Positions 1 to 9,585 are shown, numbered from the stretch's first letter. The stretch is DNA of 64,000 bases from Thalassovita sp. (GCA_029212905.1 JARGPB010000007.1:130759-194758), one strand, 5' to 3'. Program-made: numbers and translations. The notes: a model not told the origin generated them from the letters alone.

Positions 1-36
1 CTGCTGAATCTGCTTTAGGGCACAAAAGGACACTCC

Positions 37-1200
37 ATGCCAATCAAGAACAGCTTTGCTGAGATGCACGCCGAAATCACCGCCTGGCGCCGGGATTTTC
101 ACGAACACCCCGAAATTCTGTTCGACGTGCACCGCACGGCAGGCGTTGTTGCGGATAAATTGCGCGCCTTTGGCTGTGACGAGGTGGTCGAGGGGATCGG
201 CATTACCGGCGTCGTCGGCGTGATCAAGGCGGGGAGCTCGGACAAGGTGGTTGGCCTGCGCGCTGATATGGATGCGCTGCCGATGTCGGAAATCACTGGG
301 CTGGACTATGCCAGCAAAACTCCCGGTGCGATGCACGCCTGCGGCCATGATGGACATACCGCGATGCTGTTGGGCGCGGCAAAGTACCTGGCCGAGACCC
401 GCAATTTCGACGGCACCGTGGTGTTGCTGTTCCAGCCCGCAGAAGAGGGCGGTGCAGGTGGCCTGAAGATGGTCGAGGACGGGGCGATGGACCGCTGGAA
501 CGTTCAAGAGGTGTACGGCCTGCACAACATGCCCGGCGTCCCCGTCGGGGAGTTTGCGATCCGGCCCGGCCCGATGATGGCCTCGGCGGACGAGTTCGAC
601 ATTATCGTCACCGGGGTTGGCGGGCACGCTGCACAGCCCCATGATGCGGTGGACACGACGCTGGCTGCCAGCCACGTGGTCGTTGCGTTGCAATCCATTG
701 TCGCGCGCAACGTGGATCCCGTGAAACAGGCTGTTCTGACTGTGGCCACGTTTCTGACCGAAAGCGATACACAGAACGTGATTCCCCAGACCGCCAAGCT
801 GCGCGGCACGGTGCGTTGCTTTGAACCTGAAATTCGCGACCTGATGGAGGAGCGTTTGACATCTGTCGCGACACTGACAGCGCAGGCATTCGGCGCCACA
901 GCCGAGGTCCGCTATCATCGGGGCTATCCGCCCACAGTTAACGCCGAAGTCCCGACTCAACACGCGATCGAGGCAGCGCAGGCTGTGGCCAGCCATGTGG
1001 AAACCAACACGCCCCCGATCATGCCAGCCGAGGATTTTTCCTATATGCTGGAATCCCGGCCGGGCGCCTATATCTTTATGGGGAATGGGGACACACCGAT
1101 GTGCCACCATCCTGCCTATGATTTCGATGACGCGGCCATCCCGCTGGGATGCAGTTTCTTTGCAGAACTGATCGAACGCCGGATGCCTCGCGGCCAGTAA
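37..1200 (+). CDS. M20-family amidohydrolase (hippurate hydrolase-like), copy 1
   Basis: Predicted cytoplasmic metal-dependent amidohydrolase of the M20D/HipO-AbgB group, which cleaves N-acyl amino acids or related amides; the substrate cannot be read from sequence. The 387 residues cover the whole family length. Visible motifs are RADMDALP near residues 75-82, the metal-binding ACGHDGH at 101-107, QPAEEG at 133-138, a His in LHN at 163, and a C-terminal CHHP. The start has an AAAGGA ribosome-binding site at good spacing. A close paralogue begins 11 bases after the stop, so the two are probably co-transcribed tandem duplicates. A motif near residue 330 reads PAEDF where the paralogue has GGEDF. 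Family assignment is firm; physiological role is not. Confidence 0.9.
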   Translation: MPIKNSFAEMHAEITAWRRDFHEHPEILFDVHRTAGVVADKLRAFGCDEVVEGIGITGVVGVIKAGSSDKVVGLRADMDALPMSEITGLDYASKTPGAMHACGHDGHTAMLLGAAKYLAETRNFDGTVVLLFQPAEEGGAGGLKMVEDGAMDRWNVQEVYGLHNMPGVPVGEFAIRPGPMMASADEFDIIVTGVGGHAAQPHDAVDTTLAASHVVVALQSIVARNVDPVKQAVLTVATFLTESDTQNVIPQTAKLRGTVRCFEPEIRDLMEERLTSVATLTAQAFGATAEVRYHRGYPPTVNAEVPTQHAIEAAQAVASHVETNTPPIMPAEDFSYMLESRPGAYIFMGNGDTPMCHHPAYDFDDAAIPLGCSFFAELIERRMPRGQ

Positions 1201-1211
1201 AGGACCCAACC

Positions 1212-2375
1212 ATGCCTGTGAAAAACCGATTTGCCGAGCTTCAGGATGAAATCACCGCCTGGCGCCGCGATTTCCACGAACACCCTGAGATTCTGTTCGA
1301 TACCGTCCGCACCGCCGGGATTGTTGCTGAGAAACTAAACGATTTTGGCTGTGACGAGGTGGTGACGGGCATCGGCCGCACTGGCGTTGTTGCCGTCATC
1401 AAGGGCAAACAGAACTTCAGCGGCAAGGTCATTGGGTTGCGCGCCGACATGGACGCTTTGCCGATCCACGAGCAGACCGGGCTGGGCTATGCCAGTCAAA
1501 CTGATGGGGCGATGCATGCTTGTGGTCATGATGGGCATACAGCGATGCTGCTGGGGGCCGCGAAATACCTGGCCGAAACCCGCAATTTCGACGGCACGGT
1601 CGTGGTGATCTTTCAGCCCGCCGAAGAGGGCGGCGGTGGAGGCAAGGAAATGTGCGACGACGGCATGATGGACCGCTGGAACATCCAAGAAGTATACGGA
1701 ATGCACAATTGGCCCGGTCAGCCCGTCGGCAGCTTTGCCATTCGTCCCGGCGCGTTTTTTGCCGCCACCGACGTGTTCGAGATCGAATTCGAAGGCAAAG
1801 GAGGCCACGCGGCCAAGCCTCAGGATACGGTGGACACGACGGTCATGGCCTCGCAGGCCGTGCTGTCGATGCAAACCATTGCCAGCCGGAACGCCGATCC
1901 GGTGGATCAGGTGGTGGTGTCGGTCACATCCTTTGAAACCTCGTCCACGGCGTTCAACGTCATTCCGCAGCGGGTCTCGCTTAAGGGCACAGTCCGCACC
2001 ATGAGCGCCGAGATGCGCGATCTGGCCGAGGCACGGATCAGCGCGATTTGTAACGGTGTCGCGGCGACCTTTGGCGGGACGGTCGCGGTGAACTATATGC
2101 GCAACTATCCGGTCATGGTGAACACCCCCGAGCAAACCGATTTCGCGGCCGAGGTTGCCAAATCCGTCAGCGGATCCTGCAATGAGGCACCGCTGGTCAT
2201 GGGGGGCGAAGACTTTGCCTTTATGCTCGAAGAACGTCCCGGCGCTTATATTCTGGTCGGAAATGGTGATACCGCGATGGTCCACCACCCCGAATACAAC
2301 TTCAACGACGAGGCCATCCCCGCCGGATGCAGCTGGTGGGCCGAAGTGGTTGAACGCAGGATGCCGGCACAGTAA
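1212..2375 (+). CDS. M20-family amidohydrolase (hippurate hydrolase-like), copy 2
   Basis: Second M20 amidohydrolase, also 387 residues, starting MPVKNRFAEL. An in-frame upstream start at 1149 exists but would lie inside the first gene; ATG at 1212, 11 bases after that gene's stop and preceded by AAAGGA, aligns exactly with the first protein. Metal-binding ACGHDGH falls at 103-109 and QPAEEG follows. The two proteins share long identical stretches in the N-terminal third (for example HEHPEILFD and LAETRNFDGTV) and diverge more in the C-terminal half, as expected for a tandem duplication followed by specialisation. Both probably act on N-acylated amino acids or similar amides in the cytoplasm; this is inferred from the family. 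Confidence 0.9.
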   Translation: MPVKNRFAELQDEITAWRRDFHEHPEILFDTVRTAGIVAEKLNDFGCDEVVTGIGRTGVVAVIKGKQNFSGKVIGLRADMDALPIHEQTGLGYASQTDGAMHACGHDGHTAMLLGAAKYLAETRNFDGTVVVIFQPAEEGGGGGKEMCDDGMMDRWNIQEVYGMHNWPGQPVGSFAIRPGAFFAATDVFEIEFEGKGGHAAKPQDTVDTTVMASQAVLSMQTIASRNADPVDQVVVSVTSFETSSTAFNVIPQRVSLKGTVRTMSAEMRDLAEARISAICNGVAATFGGTVAVNYMRNYPVMVNTPEQTDFAAEVAKSVSGSCNEAPLVMGGEDFAFMLEERPGAYILVGNGDTAMVHHPEYNFNDEAIPAGCSWWAEVVERRMPAQ

Positions 2376-2413
2376 ACGGGCAGGCACCCTGTCCGTTCTG
2401 TGAAAGGATCGTC

Positions 2414-3163
2414 ATGCCCGGCATCTTCAAGGCCATGCGTCAGGCCGCCTCTTTGGCGCGCTACAAGGCCGTGGTGAAACGGTTTGACGATCCTGTTGCC
2501 GCCTTGTCCTGCGCCTATTGGTGGGAAAAGGCGCCTTTGCGGATGGAATTGCCTGTTGGCTCGCTGCGGATGCAGGGTGGGTTCACCTATGGGACGGGGC
2601 ACCCTTTCGTGCAGGCATTGGCCACGGGCAAAGAGGCTCTTTCGGCATTTTATGCCGAGTTTACACCTGGGTCTTTGGGGCAGATGTACGGCTTGGGCGA
2701 CGTGCCAGGCGCCGATTTGCCGCCCTATGTGTTGCCGTGGCGGATGGTGCTGAAGGACCGACCGCCGGGGGGCGAAAAGGGCCTGCCCGCCAGCCATGGG
2801 GTGGCGTTCTATGGTCCGTGCTCTGCACAGAAAGTCACGCTAGAGGCATTGCGCCTGTCTCGCATCACCGATGCGATCCGTAAATCCGGGTTTCAACCAG
2901 ATAAGCACGGGGATATCGAGGGGCATTTCCTGACGGATGGCACCCGTGCCTGCTTCTTTGTGATGGGGGGGAAACATCGCGCTGCGGCCTTGGCCTATCT
3001 AGGACAGACACATATTCCGGTTCGGCTGCGTCCTGGTCGGATGGCGGTGATGGACACGCGCACGGCACAACATTGGCCGTTGGTGGCGGATGGTAGCCTG
3101 AGCCTGGAGACAGCCCGCGCGATCGCCGAAGTTTACCTGGCTGGGCGTTCGCCCGCGTCCTGA
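2414..3163 (+). CDS. hypothetical protein with ParB-like nuclease-fold motif
   Basis: A 249-residue protein I cannot name. Near residues 190-206 it contains GKHRAAALAYLG followed by IPVRL, which resembles the core GxHRxxAa...pv motif of ParB/Srx-fold domains; the rest has no recognised motif. No signal peptide or membrane segment is seen. It starts 38 bases after the second amidohydrolase with GAAAGGATCGTC before the ATG, so it may be co-transcribed with it. Its last 31 bases overlap the 3' end of the convergent pyruvyl-transferase-like gene on the other strand. An enzymatic role is possible but unproven; similar folds occur in proteins that work with glycan or sulfation loci, and a polysaccharide-type gene lies beside it. 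Confidence 0.7.
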   Translation: MPGIFKAMRQAASLARYKAVVKRFDDPVAALSCAYWWEKAPLRMELPVGSLRMQGGFTYGTGHPFVQALATGKEALSAFYAEFTPGSLGQMYGLGDVPGADLPPYVLPWRMVLKDRPPGGEKGLPASHGVAFYGPCSAQKVTLEALRLSRITDAIRKSGFQPDKHGDIEGHFLTDGTRACFFVMGGKHRAAALAYLGQTHIPVRLRPGRMAVMDTRTAQHWPLVADGSLSLETARAIAEVYLAGRSPAS

Positions 3164-4170
3164 TGGGCCCGCGCCAGATCCGCCAGATCAGAGAACAGCT
3201 GCAAGGACTCGGCTTGGGCCAAGGTGCGGAAAGCGCGGATTTTTGTCAGCTCTTCTGCTGTGAAATCAGCGGCTTGTGGCGGTGGTTGCAGCGCCTTAGG
3301 TCCGATGATCCGGTTCGTTTCCATTCCAGCGTCGCGCAGCAACTGTTCGATCTTCGAGGCATTTGATGTCAGCGCTAGAAACGGTGTTTCCGTCAGCATC
3401 GACAGGCAAACCGCATGGAACCGCCCTGTGATATGTAGCTGGGCGGCACGGATCTCTGTCAGGTACTCTGCTTCGGTCTGGGGCATGTCAAATCGGGGCA
3501 TCCGCACCATCCAGACCGCATTATACAGTCTGAACAATAGCCCCTTGGCGATGTGACCCAGCACCGGGATACGCCATATTGCACCGCGCAAAGTCTTGGT
3601 CGGGATGAACCGCGCGCCCGACAGACGACAGGCAGCCCGCGCCAGAACGCGGCGCTTGTCCAGCCGGACCGAGTCGCCCACGATCACACCTTTGCGCGCG
3701 GTTTGAGTGGCCTCGGACGGGGCGGAGAGAGACAGGTCCGGCAACCATCGCACGGGGCGGCCGCTATCAGCCTCCATCCGTTTGGCGCTGGCGCTGTCAC
3801 GCGCCGCCAACAGTGAAAATTGTCCCAGATAGGCGCCCCAGTCTGCGGGGTTATCCTCGTATAAGGCGTTGATCAGCGCGGCAGGCGTGTCGCCGCGCAT
3901 GGGATGGGTGGCCACACGCAGCAAGGTCTCTCCGGCAGGTTTGCCGTGATGCAACGTCCCCTCGCCATTGATGATGATCAGGTCGGCGCGTTGCATGGCC
4001 TGCACGAATTCAGGGTCGTTTTCCCAGTCATGCCGGGCCGGGCTGCGGGCGATGATCTGGATGCCCTGACTTTCCAACCCTTGCGTGAGCAAACGCATCA
4101 CCCGCGCGCATCCATGATGGTAGCGCGTCGAGGTATCATTCAATAGGACAGCGGTGGGTTGATTTGGCAT
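3133..4170 (-). CDS. polysaccharide pyruvyl transferase family protein
   Basis: Predicted member of the polysaccharide pyruvyl transferase (CsaB/WcaK-like) superfamily, GT-B-like enzymes that modify envelope polysaccharides. Support: an N-terminal Rossmann-like segment, NGEGTLHH at residues 68-75 (the conserved NGGGxxxx-type motif), and a C-terminal ITGRFHAVCLS segment near residue 250, the usual GxRxHa motif of this family. I prefer ATG at 4170 (345 residues); a longer reading begins with TTG at 4230 but has no good ribosome-binding site. It lies just downstream of waaA on the same strand, consistent with an outer-envelope role. Donor and acceptor are unknown. Its 3' end overlaps the convergent ParB-like gene by 31 bases. 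Confidence 0.75.
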   Translation of the reverse strand: MPNQPTAVLLNDTSTRYHHGCARVMRLLTQGLESQGIQIIARSPARHDWENDPEFVQAMQRADLIIINGEGTLHHGKPAGETLLRVATHPMRGDTPAALINALYEDNPADWGAYLGQFSLLAARDSASAKRMEADSGRPVRWLPDLSLSAPSEATQTARKGVIVGDSVRLDKRRVLARAACRLSGARFIPTKTLRGAIWRIPVLGHIAKGLLFRLYNAVWMVRMPRFDMPQTEAEYLTEIRAAQLHITGRFHAVCLSMLTETPFLALTSNASKIEQLLRDAGMETNRIIGPKALQPPPQAADFTAEELTKIRAFRTLAQAESLQLFSDLADLARAHQDAGERPAR

Positions 4171-4235
4171 GGGCCTTGGGTGCTTGGCAGGTTTCGGCGC
4201 GACCCTAGGGTGCCGGGCCGAAGGGGGCAAGAGGA

Positions 4236-5507
4236 TCAGGGCAGAACCGGCCCAAGATGGTCCAGGACCGCTTGTCTGATTTGCGCCTTTTCCGACATTA
4301 CGCGCAGGCCCGAGGCTTGCATCCGGTCCAGTTGACCTGATCCAATCAACTGGATGACAGCTGCCCCTAAATCCGCCGCATCCCGGACGCAGATCGCCGC
4401 GCCGGACCGGTCCAACAGATCATAATCCCCCTGAAAATTGCGCACATTCGGACCATGAAGGACGGCAGTGCCCAACTGGGCGGGTTCGAACGGATTGTGT
4501 CCGCCGTGATCGGTAAACGATGCACCCATGAATGCCAGCGGTGCGAGGGTGAAAAACAGCCCCATCTCTCCCAGCGTATCCGCCAGATATACCTGTGCAT
4601 CCTGATCAATGGGCTGCTGAGCAGAGCGGCTACTGTGCGAAAATCCCGTCTGGGTTAGCAGGTTTGACACTTCGGGGCCGCGCTCTGGATGGCGGGGGAT
4701 CAAGATCAGCAACAGGTCGGGTCTGTGATCAAGCGCAGCGCGATGAGCCTGCAAAACCGGCTCTTCCTCGCCCGGATGAGTGGAGGCTGCCAGCCAGATT
4801 GGGCGCGTTTTGACCTGATCTGTCAGGGCGGCCAGCGCGTCCCGATCATGATCCAGAGGCGTCGACGCGGCCTTCAGGTCTCCGGTGACGGCGATGTGGT
4901 TCGGGTCCAGCCCCAGCGCCGTCAGTTGAGCGCCGGTTTCAGTGTCTTGCGCCGTTAGTCGGGTGAAGCAGGACATCAGATAGCCCATTGTTTTCGGGGC
5001 CTTGGCCCGGCTGGAAGAGGGGCGTGCGTTGATCAGCGTCAGGGGTATCGCGCGGCGGTGGGTTTCCAGAACCAGGCGGGGCCAGATGTCGCTTTCGACG
5101 AAACACGCAAGATCAGGGTGCCAGTGATCCAGAAAACCGCGCACGGCATCAGGGGTATCGACGGGCATGAACTGGTGGATTGCGCCTTCTGGCAGGCGCT
5201 GCGCCGCCAACCGGGCCGAGGTTTGCGTCATCGTGGTGAACAAAAGCCGCGCGCCTGTTTTCCCGGCCATGTCTTGCGCCAAATCTAGAACTGATAGCAG
5301 TTCTCCGACCGAGGCTGCATGCAGCCATATCAGCTTGCCTTTGGGGCGCGGTTGCGTGGGCTGGCCCAGACGCTCTGACAGACGATCCGCGTCGCATCCC
5401 AGTGTGTCATGCGCCTTGCGCGCACGACGGGACAATAGCGCCGGGAACAACCGTGTCACGGTCAGATAAACGCGCAGGATCAAGGGCATGGGCCGCGTTT
5501 GGGCCAT
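4236..5507 (-). CDS. waaA: 3-deoxy-D-manno-octulosonic acid (Kdo) transferase
   Basis: Inner-membrane-associated GT-B glycosyltransferase that transfers Kdo from CMP-Kdo onto the lipid A precursor, essential for LPS inner core. The 423 residues match the usual length (about 425). Seen in sequence: a short hydrophobic N-terminus, WLHAASVGE at 61-69 containing the conserved catalytic-type Glu, VESDIWPRLV near residue 135, and a C-terminal GGHNPFEPAQ stretch typical of Kdo transferases. The ATG lies two bases after the moaA stop, so the two are translationally close on the minus strand, with the pyruvyl transferase family gene downstream. Whether it adds one or two Kdo residues cannot be told. 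Confidence 0.93.
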   Translation of the reverse strand: MAQTRPMPLILRVYLTVTRLFPALLSRRARKAHDTLGCDADRLSERLGQPTQPRPKGKLIWLHAASVGELLSVLDLAQDMAGKTGARLLFTTMTQTSARLAAQRLPEGAIHQFMPVDTPDAVRGFLDHWHPDLACFVESDIWPRLVLETHRRAIPLTLINARPSSSRAKAPKTMGYLMSCFTRLTAQDTETGAQLTALGLDPNHIAVTGDLKAASTPLDHDRDALAALTDQVKTRPIWLAASTHPGEEEPVLQAHRAALDHRPDLLLILIPRHPERGPEVSNLLTQTGFSHSSRSAQQPIDQDAQVYLADTLGEMGLFFTLAPLAFMGASFTDHGGHNPFEPAQLGTAVLHGPNVRNFQGDYDLLDRSGAAICVRDAADLGAAVIQLIGSGQLDRMQASGLRVMSEKAQIRQAVLDHLGPVLP

Positions 5508-5509
5508 GG

Positions 5510-6517
5510 TCAGCCGCCGGTGTGGCTCATGTGGCGTGACATCGTGCCGGCCACCTGCTGACGCGAATAATCGAAGTCATGCCCTTTGGGTTTGAGCCCG
5601 ATTGCTGTACGAATGGCTGCCTCCAGCACCGAATTGTCATCGCTGTTTCCTCGCAGAGCGGGACGCAGGTCGGCCATATCCTCTTGACCCAGGCACATAT
5701 ACAGTTCGCCAGTGCAGGTCAGGCGCACACGATTGCAGCTTTCGCAGAAATTATGAGATAGCGGCGTGATAAAGCCGATTTTCTGGCCGGTTTCCTCAAG
5801 GCGAACATAGCGGGCAGGGCCGCCAGTGCGTTCCGGCAGATCCGTCAGGGTGTATTGTTCGGCCAGGCTGGCGCGAAGATCCTTGAGCGGCCAGTATTGA
5901 TCCAGGCGATTTTCATTCCCGATGTCGCCCATGGGCATGACCTCGATGAACGTCAGGTCCATGTCGCGGGATTTGCACCATTCCACGATGGGGAACAGTT
6001 CGTCCTCGTTGAAAGCTTTTAGGGCGACGGCGTTGATTTTCACGCGCAGCCCCGCTTTTTGGGCCGCGTCGATCCCTTCGAGCACCTGGGGCAGGCGTCC
6101 CCAACGCGTAATGTCAGCGAATTTGGTTTCGTCCAGCGTATCCAGGGAAATGTTCACCCGCCGCACCCCAGCCGCATAGAGATCGGTTGCAAACCGTTTG
6201 AGCTGAGAGCCGTTGGTGGTCAGTGTCAGCTCCTTCAGCGCGCCCGAGTCCAAATGACGCGACATGTTCTGAAAGAAGGTCATGATGCCGCGTCGCACCA
6301 AAGGCTCGCCGCCAGTAATGCGCAGCTTTTCGACGCCCATGCGAATAAAGGTGGAACAGGTGTGGTCCAGCTCCTCGAGGGTCAATAGCTCTTTCTTCGG
6401 TAGAAAGGTCATGTTCTCCGACATGCAATACACGCAGCGGAAATCGCACCGGTCGGTGACGGAGACGCGAAGATAAGAAATCGCGCGATGGAATGGATCA
6501 ATCAGAGGTGCTGTCAT
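5510..6517 (-). CDS. moaA: GTP 3',8-cyclase, molybdenum cofactor synthesis
   Basis: Radical S-adenosylmethionine enzyme that converts GTP to 3',8-cyclo-7,8-dihydro-GTP, the first step of molybdopterin synthesis. The 335 residues show the radical-SAM CxxxCxxC at C24, C28 and C31, the second iron-sulfur cluster cysteines in [13 protein letters not shown] and the later YMC, and the C-terminal Gly-Gly (SHTGG) needed by this family for activity. The next gene, waaA, begins two bases beyond the stop; no other moa gene is in the window. The 82-base gap to the divergent lipoprotein gene at 6600 should carry the promoters for both. Confidence 0.97.
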   Translation of the reverse strand: MTAPLIDPFHRAISYLRVSVTDRCDFRCVYCMSENMTFLPKKELLTLEELDHTCSTFIRMGVEKLRITGGEPLVRRGIMTFFQNMSRHLDSGALKELTLTTNGSQLKRFATDLYAAGVRRVNISLDTLDETKFADITRWGRLPQVLEGIDAAQKAGLRVKINAVALKAFNEDELFPIVEWCKSRDMDLTFIEVMPMGDIGNENRLDQYWPLKDLRASLAEQYTLTDLPERTGGPARYVRLEETGQKIGFITPLSHNFCESCNRVRLTCTGELYMCLGQEDMADLRPALRGNSDDNSVLEAAIRTAIGLKPKGHDFDYSRQQVAGTMSRHMSHTGG

Positions 6518-6599
6518 GAAGGGAAATTAGGGCTGCAACAGGGGATCGGCAAGGGCGGATATCATTGATCAAGCCCAAGAATGGTCGTAGCCTGCGCAT

Positions 6600-7037
6600 A
6601 TGAGAGTATATGTGATAGCAACGATTGCGATGATGGGCTTGGCCGGATGTACGCCGATGGAGAAGATCGGCATCGACTGGCCTCAGAAAAAGACCGACCA
6701 GTCTGAGCCGGTGGTGCAGGATGATCCGGGCATTGATACACCTGCCGTTGACGAAGACGTGGATCTACCCAAACCCGCCGAAGGTGTCGGGTTTCTGGGG
6801 GTGACTGTGGCCTCGCTTGGCGACCCCGCGAAAGAGGGATTCTGGATAGAAACGCCGCTTGTGACCTCTTCCGCGAAGGGACATGTCAGCTATGCCAAGT
6901 CAGGCCGCACGGTAAAGGTGGATCTAATCCCCATCGACGGCCCCGCAACAGCCGGAAGCCGCCTGTCCCTCAGCGCGATGCGCCTTCTGGATGCTCCGTT
7001 GGCGGGACTGCCCGAGGTAAAGGTCTACCGCGACTGA
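6600..7037 (+). CDS. small lipoprotein of unknown function
   Basis: A 145-residue protein beginning with a lipoprotein signal peptide: two basic/polar residues, a hydrophobic stretch, and lipobox LAGC with the lipidated Cys at 17. The mature part starts with an acidic, Pro-containing linker (about residues 25-60) followed by a compact segment starting GVGFLGVTVASLGDPAKEGFW. I do not recognise a family. It is divergent from moaA and convergent with the alkD-like gene, so it is probably a single-gene unit. The localisation prediction is firmer than any function. Confidence 0.75.
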   Translation: MRVYVIATIAMMGLAGCTPMEKIGIDWPQKKTDQSEPVVQDDPGIDTPAVDEDVDLPKPAEGVGFLGVTVASLGDPAKEGFWIETPLVTSSAKGHVSYAKSGRTVKVDLIPIDGPATAGSRLSLSAMRLLDAPLAGLPEVKVYRD

Positions 7038-7081
7038 GCTGCGGGTGTCTGGAGGTCAGCGGACAGTCTGAAAATCGCCGA

Positions 7082-7765
7082 TCAGAGCGACGGCAAGTAT
7101 TTTGTCGCCTCTTTGCGCGCAAAAGGTTTCAGGCCTTCTCCGTTTCGTTCAAGGAAACGTTGGACGCGCGGGGCGTCATGTTTGGATAGGTCCCGCAGCC
7201 ACCAGGCGATGGCCTTCTGAATGAACCAGTCATGATCATCCACATAGGAGGCGCACCAGCCCAACACCCGGTCGCGGATTTCCAGATCCGTGGGTTTTGG
7301 GTTGTTTTGCTTGGTCCAGGGCAGGGTGATCACCAGCGCGGCGCGACGGCTCCACATGTGATCCGAGTGGGTCCAGTCCTCGACGTCGCTGACGCGGGTC
7401 GGATTGGACAAAAGACGTTTTTGCCCGGCCATGCAAACGTGATCTGCAATCGCCCAGCTGTCGAATTGCGGCACCCAGGTCTGGATCAATATCCAAGCCT
7501 GCTCGTCATCTTTGATCCGCGCCTGTGTCAACAGCTTGGCGGCGGCAATACGGGCTTCGAAAATGTCGGTGTCCCACAGCGCGCGGGCCAGATCGACGCG
7601 CTGGGGCACAGTCAGAGTTTGGCGCCAGGTTTTCGTGATGTCGTTCAGGGCGGGGTTGGGAATGCCCAGAACCTCGCGCTTTTGCTTGTGATAGGCGCGC
7701 ATACCTGCGGCGCGACCGGGTTCGATCAGGGCGCGCAGTTGCGTCAGGGCCTCGTCCAGAGTCAT
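7082..7765 (-). CDS. DNA alkylation repair (AlkD-like HEAT-repeat) protein
   Basis: Predicted 227-residue all-helical protein of the AlkD/AlkC DNA alkylation repair family, whose members remove bulky or positively charged alkylated bases with tandem HEAT-like repeats. The helical pattern, the VPQFDSWAIADHVC segment and the C-terminal IQKAIAWWLRDLSKHD segment with paired Trp fit this family. The ATG at 7765 overlaps the glmS stop (ATGA), so it is the last gene of glmU-glmS-alkD and is probably translated by coupling. A longer reading starting at 7915 runs into glmS and is rejected. The link with amino-sugar synthesis has no obvious functional sense. Confidence 0.85.
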   Translation of the reverse strand: MTLDEALTQLRALIEPGRAAGMRAYHKQKREVLGIPNPALNDITKTWRQTLTVPQRVDLARALWDTDIFEARIAAAKLLTQARIKDDEQAWILIQTWVPQFDSWAIADHVCMAGQKRLLSNPTRVSDVEDWTHSDHMWSRRAALVITLPWTKQNNPKPTDLEIRDRVLGWCASYVDDHDWFIQKAIAWWLRDLSKHDAPRVQRFLERNGEGLKPFARKEATKYLPSL

Positions 7766-9585
7766 TCTACGGTCACCGATTTGGCCAGGTTGCGCGGCTG
7801 GTCCACATCTGTGCCCTTGGCGACCGCAGTGTGATAGGCCAGCAATTGCGCGGGTACAGCATACAGGATGGGCGACAAAACCGGGTCGACCTGCGGCATG
7901 ACGATGGTTTCCCAAGTGTCATTCGAGGCCTCGGCGGCGCCTGCGGCATCGGTGATCAGCAGTACTTTGCCCCCGCGCGCCAGCACTTCTTGCATGTTCG
8001 AAATGGACTTGTCGAACAGCCCATCGCGTGGCGCCATAACGACCACCGGCAAGGTCTTATCAATCAGCGCGATAGGCCCGTGCTTAAGTTCGCCTGATGC
8101 ATAAGCTTCGGCGTGTATATAGCTGATTTCTTTTAGTTTAAGTGCCCCTTCAAGGGCCAGCGGGTACATCAGGCCACGCCCCAAAAACAGCACATCTGAC
8201 GCTTCTGCTAGCTTGAGCGCGGCGCGTTTTGTGGCCCCATTTTGATCCAGCGCCAGGTTCAAGGTGTTTGGCAAAGCACGGAGCTGAGACAACAGGTCGG
8301 ACAGGCGTTCAGGGGTGATTGTGCCGCGTTGCTCGGCCGCCTTGAGGGCCAGCATCAGCAAGACGGTCAGTTGACAGGTGAAGGCCTTGGTCGAGGCGAC
8401 GCCGATTTCCGTGCCCGCCAGGATGGGCAGCGCCAGGTTGCTTTCTCGCGCGATCGAGGATTCGGGAACATTGACCACAGAAACGATCTTGTCCGCCTTG
8501 TTCTTGCAGTAGCGCAATGCCGCCAGAGTGTCGGCTGTTTCCCCCGATTGACTAACGAACAGCGCCACGGTGCGCGGGGTTACGGGCGGTTCGCGATAGC
8601 GGAACTCCGAGGCGATATCGACTTCGACTGGCAATTGAGCCAGCTGTTCGAACCAGTATTTCGCGGTCAGGCAAGCGTAAAACGCGGTGCCACAAGCGAC
8701 CATGGTCAGCCGATCAATCTGGGTAAAATCCAGCTCGGTTGAGGGTAGGGCGACCGAGTTGCCGTCGCCTGTCAGATAATGGCTGATAGCCTCTCCGATG
8801 ACGCTCGGTTGTTCGGCGATTTCCTTGGCCATAAAGTGCTTGTGGCCACCCTTGTCGACGCGGGCGTTATCCAGTTCGATCCGGCGCATGTCGCGATTGG
8901 CCAACTGGTTGTTTTCATCCCGTATTTCCAAAGAGTTGCGGGTCAGGACGGCCCAATCCCCTTCTTCCAGATAGGTGATGCGGTCGGTCAGCGGTGCCAG
9001 GGCAATCGCGTCAGATCCGACATACATTTCGCCGTCTCCGTGACCGATTGCCAGCGGGCTGCCTTTGCGGGCTGCGATCAGCAAGTCCTCTTCGCCGTCG
9101 AACAGAAAAGCCAGCGCAAAGGCCCCATGCAGGCGGCTGAGCGTCAGGCGGGCGGCTTCAACGGGGCCGTGCCCTTCGGCCATATAGGATTGCACCAACA
9201 GAGCGACGGTTTCGGTGTCCGTTTCCGTAACGAAATCCAGGCCTTTGGCGCTTAGCTCTGTCCGCAATTCGCGGAAGTTTTCGATAATACCGTTGTGCAC
9301 GACGGCGACGGGGCCGGCGCGGTGTGGGTGCGCATTGGTCACCGAGGGCGCACCATGTGTTGCCCAACGCGTGTGGCCAATGCCGGACTTGCCGGGAAGG
9401 GGGTCATGAACCAGAAGGTCGCTGAGATTAACCAGCTTGCCGACCGCGCGGCGACGGTCCAATTGACCGGCGTTTATCGTCGCGATCCCAGCACTGTCAT
9501 AGCCGCGATATTCCAGCCGTTTCAGGGCCTCGACCAAGATCGGAGCAACTTCGTGAGTCCCCAGGACCCCTACAATACCGCACAT
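7762..9585 (-). CDS. glmS: glutamine-fructose-6-phosphate aminotransferase (isomerizing)
   Basis: Makes glucosamine-6-phosphate from fructose-6-phosphate and glutamine, feeding peptidoglycan and lipid A. The 607 residues contain the N-terminal class II glutaminase domain beginning MCGIVGVLG (Cys2 is the nucleophile after Met removal), then two SIS domains with CGTAFYAC and SQSGETADT, and the C-terminal LAKSVTVE ending common to GlmS. Its ATG overlaps the glmU stop by one base (TAATG), and its own stop overlaps the alkD-like start. No glmS ribozyme is expected in this group, and the overlap with glmU leaves no room for one. Confidence 0.97.
   Translation of the reverse strand: MCGIVGVLGTHEVAPILVEALKRLEYRGYDSAGIATINAGQLDRRRAVGKLVNLSDLLVHDPLPGKSGIGHTRWATHGAPSVTNAHPHRAGPVAVVHNGIIENFRELRTELSAKGLDFVTETDTETVALLVQSYMAEGHGPVEAARLTLSRLHGAFALAFLFDGEEDLLIAARKGSPLAIGHGDGEMYVGSDAIALAPLTDRITYLEEGDWAVLTRNSLEIRDENNQLANRDMRRIELDNARVDKGGHKHFMAKEIAEQPSVIGEAISHYLTGDGNSVALPSTELDFTQIDRLTMVACGTAFYACLTAKYWFEQLAQLPVEVDIASEFRYREPPVTPRTVALFVSQSGETADTLAALRYCKNKADKIVSVVNVPESSIARESNLALPILAGTEIGVASTKAFTCQLTVLLMLALKAAEQRGTITPERLSDLLSQLRALPNTLNLALDQNGATKRAALKLAEASDVLFLGRGLMYPLALEGALKLKEISYIHAEAYASGELKHGPIALIDKTLPVVVMAPRDGLFDKSISNMQEVLARGGKVLLITDAAGAAEASNDTWETIVMPQVDPVLSPILYAVPAQLLAYHTAVAKGTDVDQPRNLAKSVTVE

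Noticed and set aside
1..18. A possible end of an upstream gene (stop TAG at 16-18)
   Set aside because: Only six codons are in the window, too little to support a feature.
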